Source: Micropepsaceae bacterium (GTDB lineage: Bacteria > Pseudomonadota > Alphaproteobacteria > Micropepsales > Micropepsaceae). Taken from it: DNA of 6,588 bases. A model generated the notes under the pieces. It saw nothing but the letters and a program-made list of their open reading frames with translations, searched no databases and had not been told where the DNA came from. Every line of letters starts with the position of its first letter. Within the stretch, counting starts at the first letter, position 1. Positions 1 to 6,223 of this stretch are shown one piece after another. The stretch covers positions 1 through 6,588 of the forward strand of contig JANWHR010000095.1 in NCBI GenBank assembly GCA_025450355.1. Direction: 5' to 3'. The position numbers and the translations under genes are program-made.

Positions 1-1662
1 CCCGCCCTGACCGAACGAGCCCGTGTTGTGGACGCCTTTGGCTTCCATTTCGTCGCTGGTTCCCAGCGGCACGCGCCAGGCGATATCGCCGGTATTGGCG
101 TTGACGGCCATCAACTCCGCCCAGGGCGGTTGCTGGCACGGCAACTGATTTTTCGGGTCCCAGAACCGCGCATTGAACGACCCCGCGCCCAGCGGGCTGA
201 CGCGCCGGTACGCCACCTGGTCGCCATCCGCCGATTTGTCCAGCCGTCCCATGCCCGCGACATTGCGCGAATTCACAAACACGTAGCCGAGCGCCGGATC
301 GACCGAGACACCGCCGTAATTGGGACCGCCCTGCTGCCCCGGAAAGATCACACGAAATTCCTTGCTGCTATAGGGCGTGTACGAACCATAATTGTGGATA
401 CCGCCAATCCGTGCCACCAGATCGCGGCAGAATTTCTCGTGTTCCGGCTCGCCGGTGAAGATTTCCGCTGCCGTCATGCCCTGGCGCGCGAGCGGCGCAG
501 GCTTTGACGGGAAGGGTTGCGTCGGCCAGGTTTGTTCGCCGGGCGTGTCGCTTTGCGGCACCGGGCGTTCTTCCACCGGATAAACCGATTGGCCCGTATC
601 GCGGTTCAGGAAAAACATCAGTCCGGGCTTGGAGATTGCAACGACAACCGGAATGCGCTGGCCGTTCTGCACCACATCCATCAGGGACGGCGCGGCTTCC
701 GCGTCATAATCCCACAGGTCGTGATGGGTGAGCTGAAAACTCCAGCGCAGCTTTCCCGTGTTGGCGTCCAACGCGACAATGGAAGATGAATAGAGATTCT
801 GTCCATGCCGGGCGCCGCCGTAATATTGCGCCGCGGGTTGACCGACCGGAATGAATACAAGCCCGCGCGCCTCATCGACGGTTGCCGCACCCCAGGCCGC
901 CGGCGAACCGGCCGTCAACCAATTGTCTTTCGGCCAGGTCTCGTATCCGGCTTCGCCCGGATGCGGAATGGTGTGGAATGTCCACGCCAGCTTGCCGCTA
1001 CGGACATCCCAGGCGCGCACGTCCATCGCCGGTCCATCGGGGTCGTCTTCCTTGCCCTGCGCGCCCGTGATGATCAGATTACGGTAGATCGCGCCGGGTG
1101 TGCTGATGTGGTACGGCGCGTTGGGGAACTTATCCGCCACGCCGGGATGCAGATCGACCCGGCCATTGTTTCCGAAAGACGGAATGAGTTTGCCGCTGCG
1201 TGGATCAAGCGCGATCAGCGCGCCTTCGCTGGTGCCGGCGAGAATGCGCGGCGAATTGTTCGCATCACCCGCCCAATAGGTCACGCCACGCAGCGTGCCG
1301 CTGGCCTGGGCAAGATCAAATCGCCACAGCTCTTCGCCGGTTTCCGGTTCCAGAGCCACAATCGCGTGCTGCACCGTCGGGCTGTAAAGCACGCCATTGA
1401 CGACGATCGGAACGGCTTCCGACGTGGTCGCCAGCCGGTTCGTGGGATTCGGATCGACGGGACCTGTGGCGAGGCCATAGCTCCAGACGCGGCGCAGGCG
1501 GGCGACATTGGCCGTGTTGATCTGGGTCAGCGGCGAAAAACGCCGGCCGTTCTGGTCGTAGCCATAGGCGGGCCAGTCGCCCGGTTTTGCCGGCACCGGG
1601 CTTTGCGCCTGTGCGCCGGTGACGAAGAAAACCGCGAGCAGTGCGACGGCCGAAAACCTCAT
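1..1662 (-). CDS. PQQ-dependent dehydrogenase, membrane glucose dehydrogenase (mGDH)-like, secreted; 3' end outside window
   Basis: An open frame of 554 codons runs without a stop from ATG at 1662 to the left window edge. Residues 1-20 form a signal peptide ending AQA|QS. The rest is an eight-bladed quinoprotein propeller: an entry motif at about 29-52 (DWPAYG, RRFSPLTQIN), then tryptophan-docking repeats of the type AxDxxTGxxxW at 103-113, 217-227, 297-307 and 519-529. RGVTYW (125-130), HTIPHPGE and especially HHDLWDYD (313-320) match mGDH, where this segment carries the presumed catalytic Asp. LPCQQPPW (508-515) is also mGDH-like. The five N-terminal membrane helices of E. coli Gcd are absent, and no heme motif is visible. 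By comparison with Gcd, about 90-100 residues are missing past the edge. The likely role is periplasmic oxidation of a sugar or alcohol with PQQ; the substrate and electron acceptor are unknown. The start is supported by GGAG 8 nt upstream, inside the end of the hydrolase gene, which implies translational coupling. Confidence 0.93.
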   Translation of the reverse strand, partial: MRFSAVALLAVFFVTGAQAQSPVPAKPGDWPAYGYDQNGRRFSPLTQINTANVARLRRVWSYGLATGPVDPNPTNRLATTSEAVPIVVNGVLYSPTVQHAIVALEPETGEELWRFDLAQASGTLRGVTYWAGDANNSPRILAGTSEGALIALDPRSGKLIPSFGNNGRVDLHPGVADKFPNAPYHISTPGAIYRNLIITGAQGKEDDPDGPAMDVRAWDVRSGKLAWTFHTIPHPGEAGYETWPKDNWLTAGSPAAWGAATVDEARGLVFIPVGQPAAQYYGGARHGQNLYSSSIVALDANTGKLRWSFQLTHHDLWDYDAEAAPSLMDVVQNGQRIPVVVAISKPGLMFFLNRDTGQSVYPVEERPVPQSDTPGEQTWPTQPFPSKPAPLARQGMTAAEIFTGEPEHEKFCRDLVARIGGIHNYGSYTPYSSKEFRVIFPGQQGGPNYGGVSVDPALGYVFVNSRNVAGMGRLDKSADGDQVAYRRVSPLGAGSFNARFWDPKNQLPCQQPPWAELMAVNANTGDIAWRVPLGTSDEMEAKGVHNTGSFGQGG

Positions 1663-1667
1663 GGCGC

Positions 1668-2828
1668 CTACTCCGAATAGCCGAGCCGGATTTCCCCTTG
1701 CTGCTTGCCCTGAACGGTTCCGTCCTTGAGCCATTCCAATGACGCCTGGAACAGCAGCAGGTGGTTTTTCTCCCACATCGCGTTGTGGGACGAACAGGCA
1801 AGGTCAATGAACACTTTCTGCTTTGCGGCCAGATCGGCATAAAGATCGCGCACGCGCTGTGGCGCGACCTGCTTGTCGTGCTGGCCCGAAATCATCAGGA
1901 ATGGAATGTCCAGCTTTCCGGCGACGGCCTTGTTGAATCCCCAGGTCGGCACCTGTGGTGCCCGGCGCACGCCTGGCCCCCAGGTGGCGCCGACCGGATC
2001 GGAGGCGATCATTCCCGCCCAAACCGAGCGGCTCGCTTCGGGTTCATATTGCCCGGCACAGCCCACCTGCCGGTCCCAATTGCTGGTGAAATCGGCGAAG
2101 GATTGTGAATTCATCGGCGTCTGGGTTTCGGGCAGCGTGGCGGGCGGACCTGGTGGCATATCGCGATTGTAAGCGGGCGCGAGAATTACGAGCTTTGCAA
2201 CCTTGCCCGGATTCTGGGCCGCGTAGCCGGCTGCGCGCGGCCCCCCCTGCGACCAGCCGATCAGCGCGATCTTGTCGACGTGGCGCAGCCCACGCAGGTA
2301 ATCGACGACGCTGCCGACATCGTTCCAGTCGGAACTCATGGTCGTGATCGGATGATCGTAAGATGCCGCGCAACTCGCCTTCAGCACATTGCCGATAAAT
2401 TGCGCCTGCTGCTCTTTACTGAAATTGCACGGATCGTTCATGACCGCGGGCCGCGTGGAACGGCCATATCCCGTCATGTCCATGGCAAAGACGTCGAATC
2501 CGGCCCGCGCCAGCCAGGCCATCCAGCTATAGTCCCTGTACGGAACGTCAAACGCCACTTCGGCCGGTGTTCCGGCGCCATGCACGAACAACGCAATCCG
2601 GTTTTCCGGTGCGCCGCCGCGCGCAACCGTGGCTGCCAGCACTTTCTCGCGCACATAAATTTCGGCGTCCTGACCCATGATCGCGGGCGCCGTGGACCTC
2701 ACATGGACGTAGTGGTCCAGCGTGAGCAGCCGCCCGCCATCATCGGCCCATGCAGAAGTTGCCTGTCCGAAACACATCAGAGCGCCCGTTACGAGAACAG
2801 CTCGAAGCAGTGTGGTGGTACGATTCAC
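1668..2828 (-). CDS. Secreted alpha/beta-fold hydrolase (serine hydrolase, esterase/lactonase type)
   Basis: The 386-aa product begins with a signal peptide, cleavage likely at AWA|DD (28/29); a Cys at 19 is preceded by Met and is a poor lipobox. The hydrolase core is clear: oxyanion-hole HGAG at 83-86, nucleophile elbow GWSQGG with Ser193, probable acid Asp318 in SGQHDKQ, and probable catalytic His348 in SSHNAMW. Strand-helix elements around DMTGYGRS (117-124) fit the fold. A cap-like region runs from about 219 to 305 and is Pro-rich. The mature protein has four cysteines (134, 153, 257, 345), so disulfides are possible in the periplasm. The start is GTG, chosen because it gives a complete signal peptide and has GAGGG 5 nt upstream; the next Met (18) would cut the signal. 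The 127-nt gap upstream holds a hairpin, and the mGDH-like gene follows after 5 nt. The substrate is unknown. An ester or lactone produced by the neighbouring dehydrogenase is a reasonable inference, not shown. Confidence 0.93.
   Translation of the reverse strand: MNRTTTLLRAVLVTGALMCFGQATSAWADDGGRLLTLDHYVHVRSTAPAIMGQDAEIYVREKVLAATVARGGAPENRIALFVHGAGTPAEVAFDVPYRDYSWMAWLARAGFDVFAMDMTGYGRSTRPAVMNDPCNFSKEQQAQFIGNVLKASCAASYDHPITTMSSDWNDVGSVVDYLRGLRHVDKIALIGWSQGGPRAAGYAAQNPGKVAKLVILAPAYNRDMPPGPPATLPETQTPMNSQSFADFTSNWDRQVGCAGQYEPEASRSVWAGMIASDPVGATWGPGVRRAPQVPTWGFNKAVAGKLDIPFLMISGQHDKQVAPQRVRDLYADLAAKQKVFIDLACSSHNAMWEKNHLLLFQASLEWLKDGTVQGKQQGEIRLGYSE
1671..1674 (-). promoter_or_regulatory. Shine-Dalgarno site for the mGDH-like gene
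   Basis: GGAG lies 8 nt before the ATG at 1662 and is embedded in the last sense codons of the alpha/beta hydrolase. The hydrolase stop (TAG, 1670-1668) and the next ATG are only 5 nt apart, so ribosomes finishing the hydrolase are well placed to restart. Confidence 0.7.
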
Positions 2829-2833
2829 TTCAG

Positions 2834-2838
2834 CCCTC
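2834..2838 (-). promoter_or_regulatory. Shine-Dalgarno site for the alpha/beta hydrolase (GTG start)
   Basis: GAGGG sits 5 nt before the GTG at 2828-2826. It supports GTG as the true start over later in-frame ATG codons, which would remove the signal peptide. Confidence 0.65.
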
Positions 2839-2925
2839 GCGCAATATGCCGTGAAACTCTTCCGGCGTGATCACCCGGACCTGAGTGTAGCACTACCGGC
2901 GACAGAGGGTTGGGCCAATCCACGT

Positions 2926-2952
2926 TCTCCTCCCCCGTTTAAGGGGAGGAGA
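2926..2952 (-). repeat. Perfect 10-bp inverted repeat (hairpin) after the NHL gene
   Basis: Bases 2926-2935 pair perfectly with 2943-2952 around a 7-nt loop. In the transcript the stem reads TCTCCTCCCC, loop, GGGGAGGAGA, starting 3 nt after the NHL stop codon (TGA at 2958-2956). No T-run follows (next bases are ACGTGG), so it is not a canonical intrinsic terminator. It may act as a partial attenuator, protect the upstream mRNA 3' end, or be a copy of a dispersed palindromic element. One strand is pure pyrimidine, the other pure purine, and the purine arm looks like a Shine-Dalgarno sequence with no start codon at the right distance. Confidence 0.75.
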
Positions 2953-2955
2953 TAG

Positions 2956-4002
2956 TCACGACACCGGTTTGAACTTGTGCACCCGCCGGCCGCGGTTCTC
3001 GTCGATGTAGATGTTGCCCTTTGAATCCACCGCGATGCCATGCGCCTGCTGGAATTCGCCGGGAAAGCTTCCGGCGCGGCCAAAACTGCCGATCTTCTTG
3101 CCGCTTTCGCGCTCGACAATGTCCACCGTCGCGTTGTTCTGGTTGATGATGTAAATCAGCCGCTGCTGCGGATCGGGTGAAAAATCGATTGCCACCACCG
3201 CGCCGCCGCTTTCTTTTGCCGGACCTTCTTTCGGCGGCGTCACCGGCGTCCAGGGCAGCGCAATGGTGCGCTTCAGATTGCCCATTTTGTCATAGACGCG
3301 CAGCTGTGAGCCGAGCCGGTTGCAGACATAAACCATGCCGTCGCGCCCCAGATTGAGGCAGTGCACGGTCTGCATGTCTTCGAGCTTCCATTGGCGCAGG
3401 AAATTCCCATCCTTGTCGAGCACCGCGACGCGGCGGTTGGAACCGGCGCCCTCGCCATCAGACACATAGATGTCGCCGTTGGTACGATCGACATTGATGC
3501 TGGATGGCATGAAGAATTTCGCAGCGGCGGAATTCAGCGGCTTGCCTTTCGCCGTCCCGTCGGATGAATCCAGCACGCCCTTTGTGCCCACCTGCAGCAG
3601 CAGGCGTTTGCCATCATGGGTATATTTCTGAATCATTCCGGATGGCGCGCTGGCAATCCAGACATTTCCGTCCTGGTCGAAATGACACGAGTGCAGCCGC
3701 GGATCGAGCAGTTTCGGATCGCCCCAGGAATTCACCACATTGCCTGCCGGATCGAATTCGATCATCGCCGGGGCCTTTTTCCCCGCATTCAATTCGCCAG
3801 GAAGAATGTCCTGACGGTTGAAGATCAGGACATGATCCTGTGCATCGACACAGAGTCCGCCGAGCCCGCCAAGGATCCAGTTGTCCGGCAGTGGTTTCGG
3901 CCAGGACAGATCCGGTTCGAATTTCGTCGCAGCCGTTTGCGCGTTTGCAGGTGCGGCGGCAAGCATTGCAGCCGCGGCAAGAACAGCAAAGCCGATGCGC
4001 AT
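2956..4002 (-). CDS. Secreted NHL-repeat beta-propeller, peptidyl-alpha-hydroxyglycine amidating lyase (PAL)-like
   Basis: The 348-aa product has a signal peptide (residues 1-21, ANA|QT), so it is periplasmic. It consists of NHL-type repeats of the form [P/H]xxxxVDxxGNIYVxD, a six-bladed propeller like the lyase domain of peptidylglycine amidating enzyme. Three histidines fall at the same repeat position: His104 (HSCHFD), His214 (HCLNLG) and His321 (HGIAVD). These match the zinc ligands of rat PAL as I recall that sequence. Arg63 (IFNRQ) and Arg229 (VCNRLG) match its catalytic arginines. The catalytic tyrosine of the SDGYxNSR motif is not present: here the segment is SDGEGAGSNRR (181-191). 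Enzyme activity is thus plausible but may differ; a lactonase-like or purely structural role is also possible. The frame is open upstream to 4200, but ATG 4002 is chosen because it gives the signal peptide, has AAAGG 8 nt upstream, and lies 5 nt after the preceding stop. Confidence 0.88.
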   Translation of the reverse strand: MRIGFAVLAAAAMLAAAPANAQTAATKFEPDLSWPKPLPDNWILGGLGGLCVDAQDHVLIFNRQDILPGELNAGKKAPAMIEFDPAGNVVNSWGDPKLLDPRLHSCHFDQDGNVWIASAPSGMIQKYTHDGKRLLLQVGTKGVLDSSDGTAKGKPLNSAAAKFFMPSSINVDRTNGDIYVSDGEGAGSNRRVAVLDKDGNFLRQWKLEDMQTVHCLNLGRDGMVYVCNRLGSQLRVYDKMGNLKRTIALPWTPVTPPKEGPAKESGGAVVAIDFSPDPQQRLIYIINQNNATVDIVERESGKKIGSFGRAGSFPGEFQQAHGIAVDSKGNIYIDENRGRRVHKFKPVS

Positions 4003-4007
4003 GATTT

Positions 4008-6167
4008 CTACCTTTCGGGCAAGCTGAAGACGTAGAGGGCGTTGCCGTTTGCGGGATGTTTGATGTCGGGCTCGATGGTCCGCGGCACATTGCGCGGGCT
4101 GCCGCCGCCAAGTCCCGTCGGAATGGCAATGTACTCCTTGCCGTCCACCGCAAAGGCGACCGGGAATCCCTGAACCGATGTCCCAAGCCGCGATTTCCAC
4201 AGCTGCTTTCCGGTTGCCGTGTCGAAGGCGTGGACGGTGCGGTCCAGATCGCCAACGATGCTAATCCCCCCATCGGTCGTCAGCACGCCGGTCAGCCATT
4301 CCGGCCGCTGCTGGTAGTTCCATTTTTCCTGCATCGTCCGGACGTCGAAGGCGGCGAGCCTGCCCAGATTGCCATTGCTGCCCGGCATTTCGAAGAAGCG
4401 CCGGTCGGCCAGCGTTCCACCGCCGCCATCGCCCTTGTCCGGCACGCGGCCATTCATTTCCATGCAGGCCTGCGTCAGCGGAATGACCAGAACGTTCGTC
4501 TGCGGATCATAACTCATGGCCTGCCAATCCTTGCCGCCCGACGTGCCGGGGCAGGATGGCACCCAATAACCGGTCCTTTGTTCCAGAATGTCGGGGCGAT
4601 AGACCAGTTGGCCTTTGGTCTTGTCCTTCCACAGGAAGACGTTCTGGAACACGGTTTCCTTCGCATCCAGGAACTGGCCGGTCTGGCGGTCCAGCTTCCA
4701 CAGAATTCCCGCCTTGCCGATGTTGAAGGACAGCTTGCGGCCATCGAGATCGACGAGAACGCGTTCGAATACTTCGTCCAGATCGAGCGATTCGCCGGGC
4801 ACATGCTGGAAAAACCAGGCGAGCTGACCACTGTCGGGACGCAAGGCGAGCGTCGCGCTGGTGTATAACGCGGCGTCGTTGCCGGTGGTGCCGCGGCTTG
4901 CCTGCATCCAGGGTTTGGCCTGCGCCACACCCCAGTAGGTGAGATTCAGTTCGGGATCATAGGTTCCGGTGATCCAGGTATCGCCGCCCGCGCGCAGCAT
5001 GTTCGGCAACTTGCCCCAGGTGTCTCCACCGGGCGTGCCTTCCCGCGCCTCGGTGTTGAAGCGCCAGAGAATCTTGCCAGTGGCCGAATCGACACCACTG
5101 ATGTAGCAGCCCTGATCCTTCGGATCGGCCTTGTAGCGTTCGCAGCCGCCAAGCCCCTGGACCACGATGCCGTTGATCACCAGCGGGCCGGAAGAGTTGC
5201 CGAACCCCTTCGCGCTGTTGCCCAGCACGGTATCCCACACGGTTTTGCCGGAGCGCGCGTCGAGCGCCATCAGATGCGCATCGGTGGTCGCGATGTAAAC
5301 ATTGTCGCCATAGATCGCGAGATTGCGCATCGCGCCGGTACCGCCGGCGCGCGAACCGGCCGGGCGCACCCGGTTTTCCCACAACAGTTCGCCCGTTTTC
5401 GCATTCAGCGCCTGAACGATGTTGTCCACATTGACCAGATACAGGATGCCATTGTGAACCAGCGGCGTCGGCTCATTGGCGCCGGTGCCGTCATTCATCG
5501 CCCACACCCATGCGAGCTCAAGCTGGCCGGCATTTTGTTTGTTGATCTGGTTAAGGCTGCTGTGGCTCCAGCCGTGATAATTGCCGCGCGCCATCAGCCA
5601 GTCATTCGGGCTGGGATTGAGCAGCATGTCCTTCGTGACCGGGACATAGTTGCCGATATGGCCTTCGAGCGTCAGGCGCGCCGGCGCCCGCGGCGCCGCG
5701 GCCGGCGCCGCCGCTGCGGCCTGGGCCGGCGCCGGAGTCGCGGTCACCCCCGTCGCCACCTGGCCAATCGGCACCGCCGTGGCAACCGTCAACTCCGCAT
5801 TGCCCGCGGGCGCGCCGTTGGAGCGCAGAAGGAATGCGACCAGCGACTCCACCGCTTGATCGGACAGCGAGCGCGGATTGTCCTGCGGCATCGAGGTCGC
5901 GATCTTGTTGTACAGCTCACTCGTCGTGCGTCCGCGCCAGGCAGCCATGAACGCGGGCCCCGCCAGTGGCGGTGCCTCAAATGCGCCATGCAAATCCGCC
6001 TGATGGCACTTGGCGCACACTGCCTGGTACGTCGTCTGGCCGATGGTGGCCTGTTCGGCGGTGTAGATCGCGGTCGCCGCGTTCTGGTTTTGCGCGACAG
6101 CCATGGACAGGCCGGACACGGCAGCCGCCGCCGTGAACCCAAGCAATAGCGTCTTCACTCGCTGCAT
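4008..6167 (-). CDS. Secreted cytochrome c-PQQ dehydrogenase fusion (quinohemoprotein, divergent)
   Basis: The 719-aa product has four parts: a signal peptide (1-25, AVA|QN); a class I cytochrome c domain (about 35-120) with heme motif CAKCH at 51-55 and probable axial Met93 (SMPQDNP); an Ala/Pro linker (about 143-163); and an eight-bladed PQQ propeller (about 165-719). Tryptophan-docking repeats occur at 253-263, 301-311, 358-368, 441-451, 606-616 and 647-657. Trp398 in GGDTWITGTYDPELNL is the likely PQQ-stacking residue. The protein probably oxidises an alcohol or similar compound in the periplasm and passes electrons through its own heme. Oddities: heme is N-terminal, whereas classical type II alcohol dehydrogenases carry it C-terminally; no adjacent Cys-Cys pair is present; the usual GNGSPW is AQAKPW (415-420); the usual WDYD is LDLD (461-464); GGKNW is GGKDW (544-548). 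ATG 6167 is chosen over a TTG at 6227 because GGGAGGAG lies 6 nt upstream and the signal peptide follows directly. Confidence 0.93.
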   Translation of the reverse strand: MQRVKTLLLGFTAAAAVSGLSMAVAQNQNAATAIYTAEQATIGQTTYQAVCAKCHQADLHGAFEAPPLAGPAFMAAWRGRTTSELYNKIATSMPQDNPRSLSDQAVESLVAFLLRSNGAPAGNAELTVATAVPIGQVATGVTATPAPAQAAAAAPAAAPRAPARLTLEGHIGNYVPVTKDMLLNPSPNDWLMARGNYHGWSHSSLNQINKQNAGQLELAWVWAMNDGTGANEPTPLVHNGILYLVNVDNIVQALNAKTGELLWENRVRPAGSRAGGTGAMRNLAIYGDNVYIATTDAHLMALDARSGKTVWDTVLGNSAKGFGNSSGPLVINGIVVQGLGGCERYKADPKDQGCYISGVDSATGKILWRFNTEAREGTPGGDTWGKLPNMLRAGGDTWITGTYDPELNLTYWGVAQAKPWMQASRGTTGNDAALYTSATLALRPDSGQLAWFFQHVPGESLDLDEVFERVLVDLDGRKLSFNIGKAGILWKLDRQTGQFLDAKETVFQNVFLWKDKTKGQLVYRPDILEQRTGYWVPSCPGTSGGKDWQAMSYDPQTNVLVIPLTQACMEMNGRVPDKGDGGGGTLADRRFFEMPGSNGNLGRLAAFDVRTMQEKWNYQQRPEWLTGVLTTDGGISIVGDLDRTVHAFDTATGKQLWKSRLGTSVQGFPVAFAVDGKEYIAIPTGLGGGSPRNVPRTIEPDIKHPANGNALYVFSLPER
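4011..4016 (-). promoter_or_regulatory. Shine-Dalgarno site for the NHL/PAL-like gene
   Basis: GAAAGG ends 8 nt before the ATG at 4002, just ahead of the stop codon of the cytochrome/PQQ dehydrogenase (TAG, 4010-4008). It decides the start against an in-frame extension of 66 residues that would lie wholly within the upstream gene. Confidence 0.6.
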
Positions 6168-6173
6168 CTTGTG

Positions 6174-6181
6174 CTCCTCCC
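6174..6181 (-). promoter_or_regulatory. Strong Shine-Dalgarno site for the cytochrome/PQQ dehydrogenase
   Basis: GGGAGGAG lies 6 nt before the ATG at 6167 and is the best ribosome site in the window. It fixes the start and argues against an upstream TTG at 6227, which overlaps the CHRD stop codon and would add 20 charged residues ahead of the signal peptide. Confidence 0.85.
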
Positions 6182-6190
6182 AGAGCGATT

Positions 6191-6213
6191 CGCCTGCGCG
6201 AATGCGCAAGGCG
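6191..6213 (-). repeat. Imperfect hairpin between CHRD gene and cytochrome/PQQ dehydrogenase
   Basis: CGCCTGCGC (6191-6199) pairs with GCGCAAGGCG (6204-6213) with one bulged base and a 4-nt loop. It lies inside the 56-nt gap (6168-6223), about 10 nt before the Shine-Dalgarno site in the transcript. There is no T-run. It could modulate translation or processing, or be chance in GC-rich DNA. Confidence 0.4.
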
Positions 6214-6223
6214 GAACGAAGCT

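Larger units (their letters stand above)
2829..2955 (-). other. 127-nt intergenic region between NHL protein and hydrolase
   Basis: This is the largest non-coding gap in the window. In transcription order it holds a strong hairpin directly after the NHL stop codon, about 85 nt without clear structure, and the hydrolase Shine-Dalgarno site. A TACACT hexamer at 2883-2888 (read on the minus strand) resembles a -10 element, but I see no good -35 at the right distance. A separate hydrolase promoter here is therefore possible but not supported. Confidence 0.5.

Noticed and set aside
805..1680. 291-codon plus-strand open frame opposite the mGDH-like gene
   Set aside because: It lies antisense to a clearly conserved PQQ dehydrogenase, has an Arg-rich composition typical of reverse frames of GC-rich genes, and shows no recognisable domain.
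2280..2870. 196-codon plus-strand open frame
   Set aside because: It is antisense to the hydrolase catalytic core and signal peptide and has no supporting motif.
2883..2911. Possible sigma-70 promoter before the hydrolase (TTGGCC and TACACT)
   Set aside because: The two hexamers are separated by about 23 bp, too far for a normal promoter, and no better -35 was seen at 16-18 bp.
2926..2952. Intrinsic terminator
   Set aside because: The stem is strong but is followed by ACGTGG rather than a run of T, so termination is not supported by sequence alone.
4003..4200. 66-residue N-terminal extension of the NHL protein
   Set aside because: It would overlap the upstream dehydrogenase, contains low-complexity Arg/Gln-rich sequence, and would bury the signal peptide; the ATG at 4002 has its own Shine-Dalgarno site.
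4056..4868. 270-codon plus-strand open frame
   Set aside because: It is a shadow of the C-terminal half of the cytochrome/PQQ dehydrogenase, whose family motifs on the minus strand are unambiguous.
5274..6149. 291-codon plus-strand open frame opposite the cytochrome/PQQ dehydrogenase
   Set aside because: It is antisense to the cytochrome and propeller domains, has long Arg/Gly runs opposite the Ala/Pro linker, and contains no domain motif.
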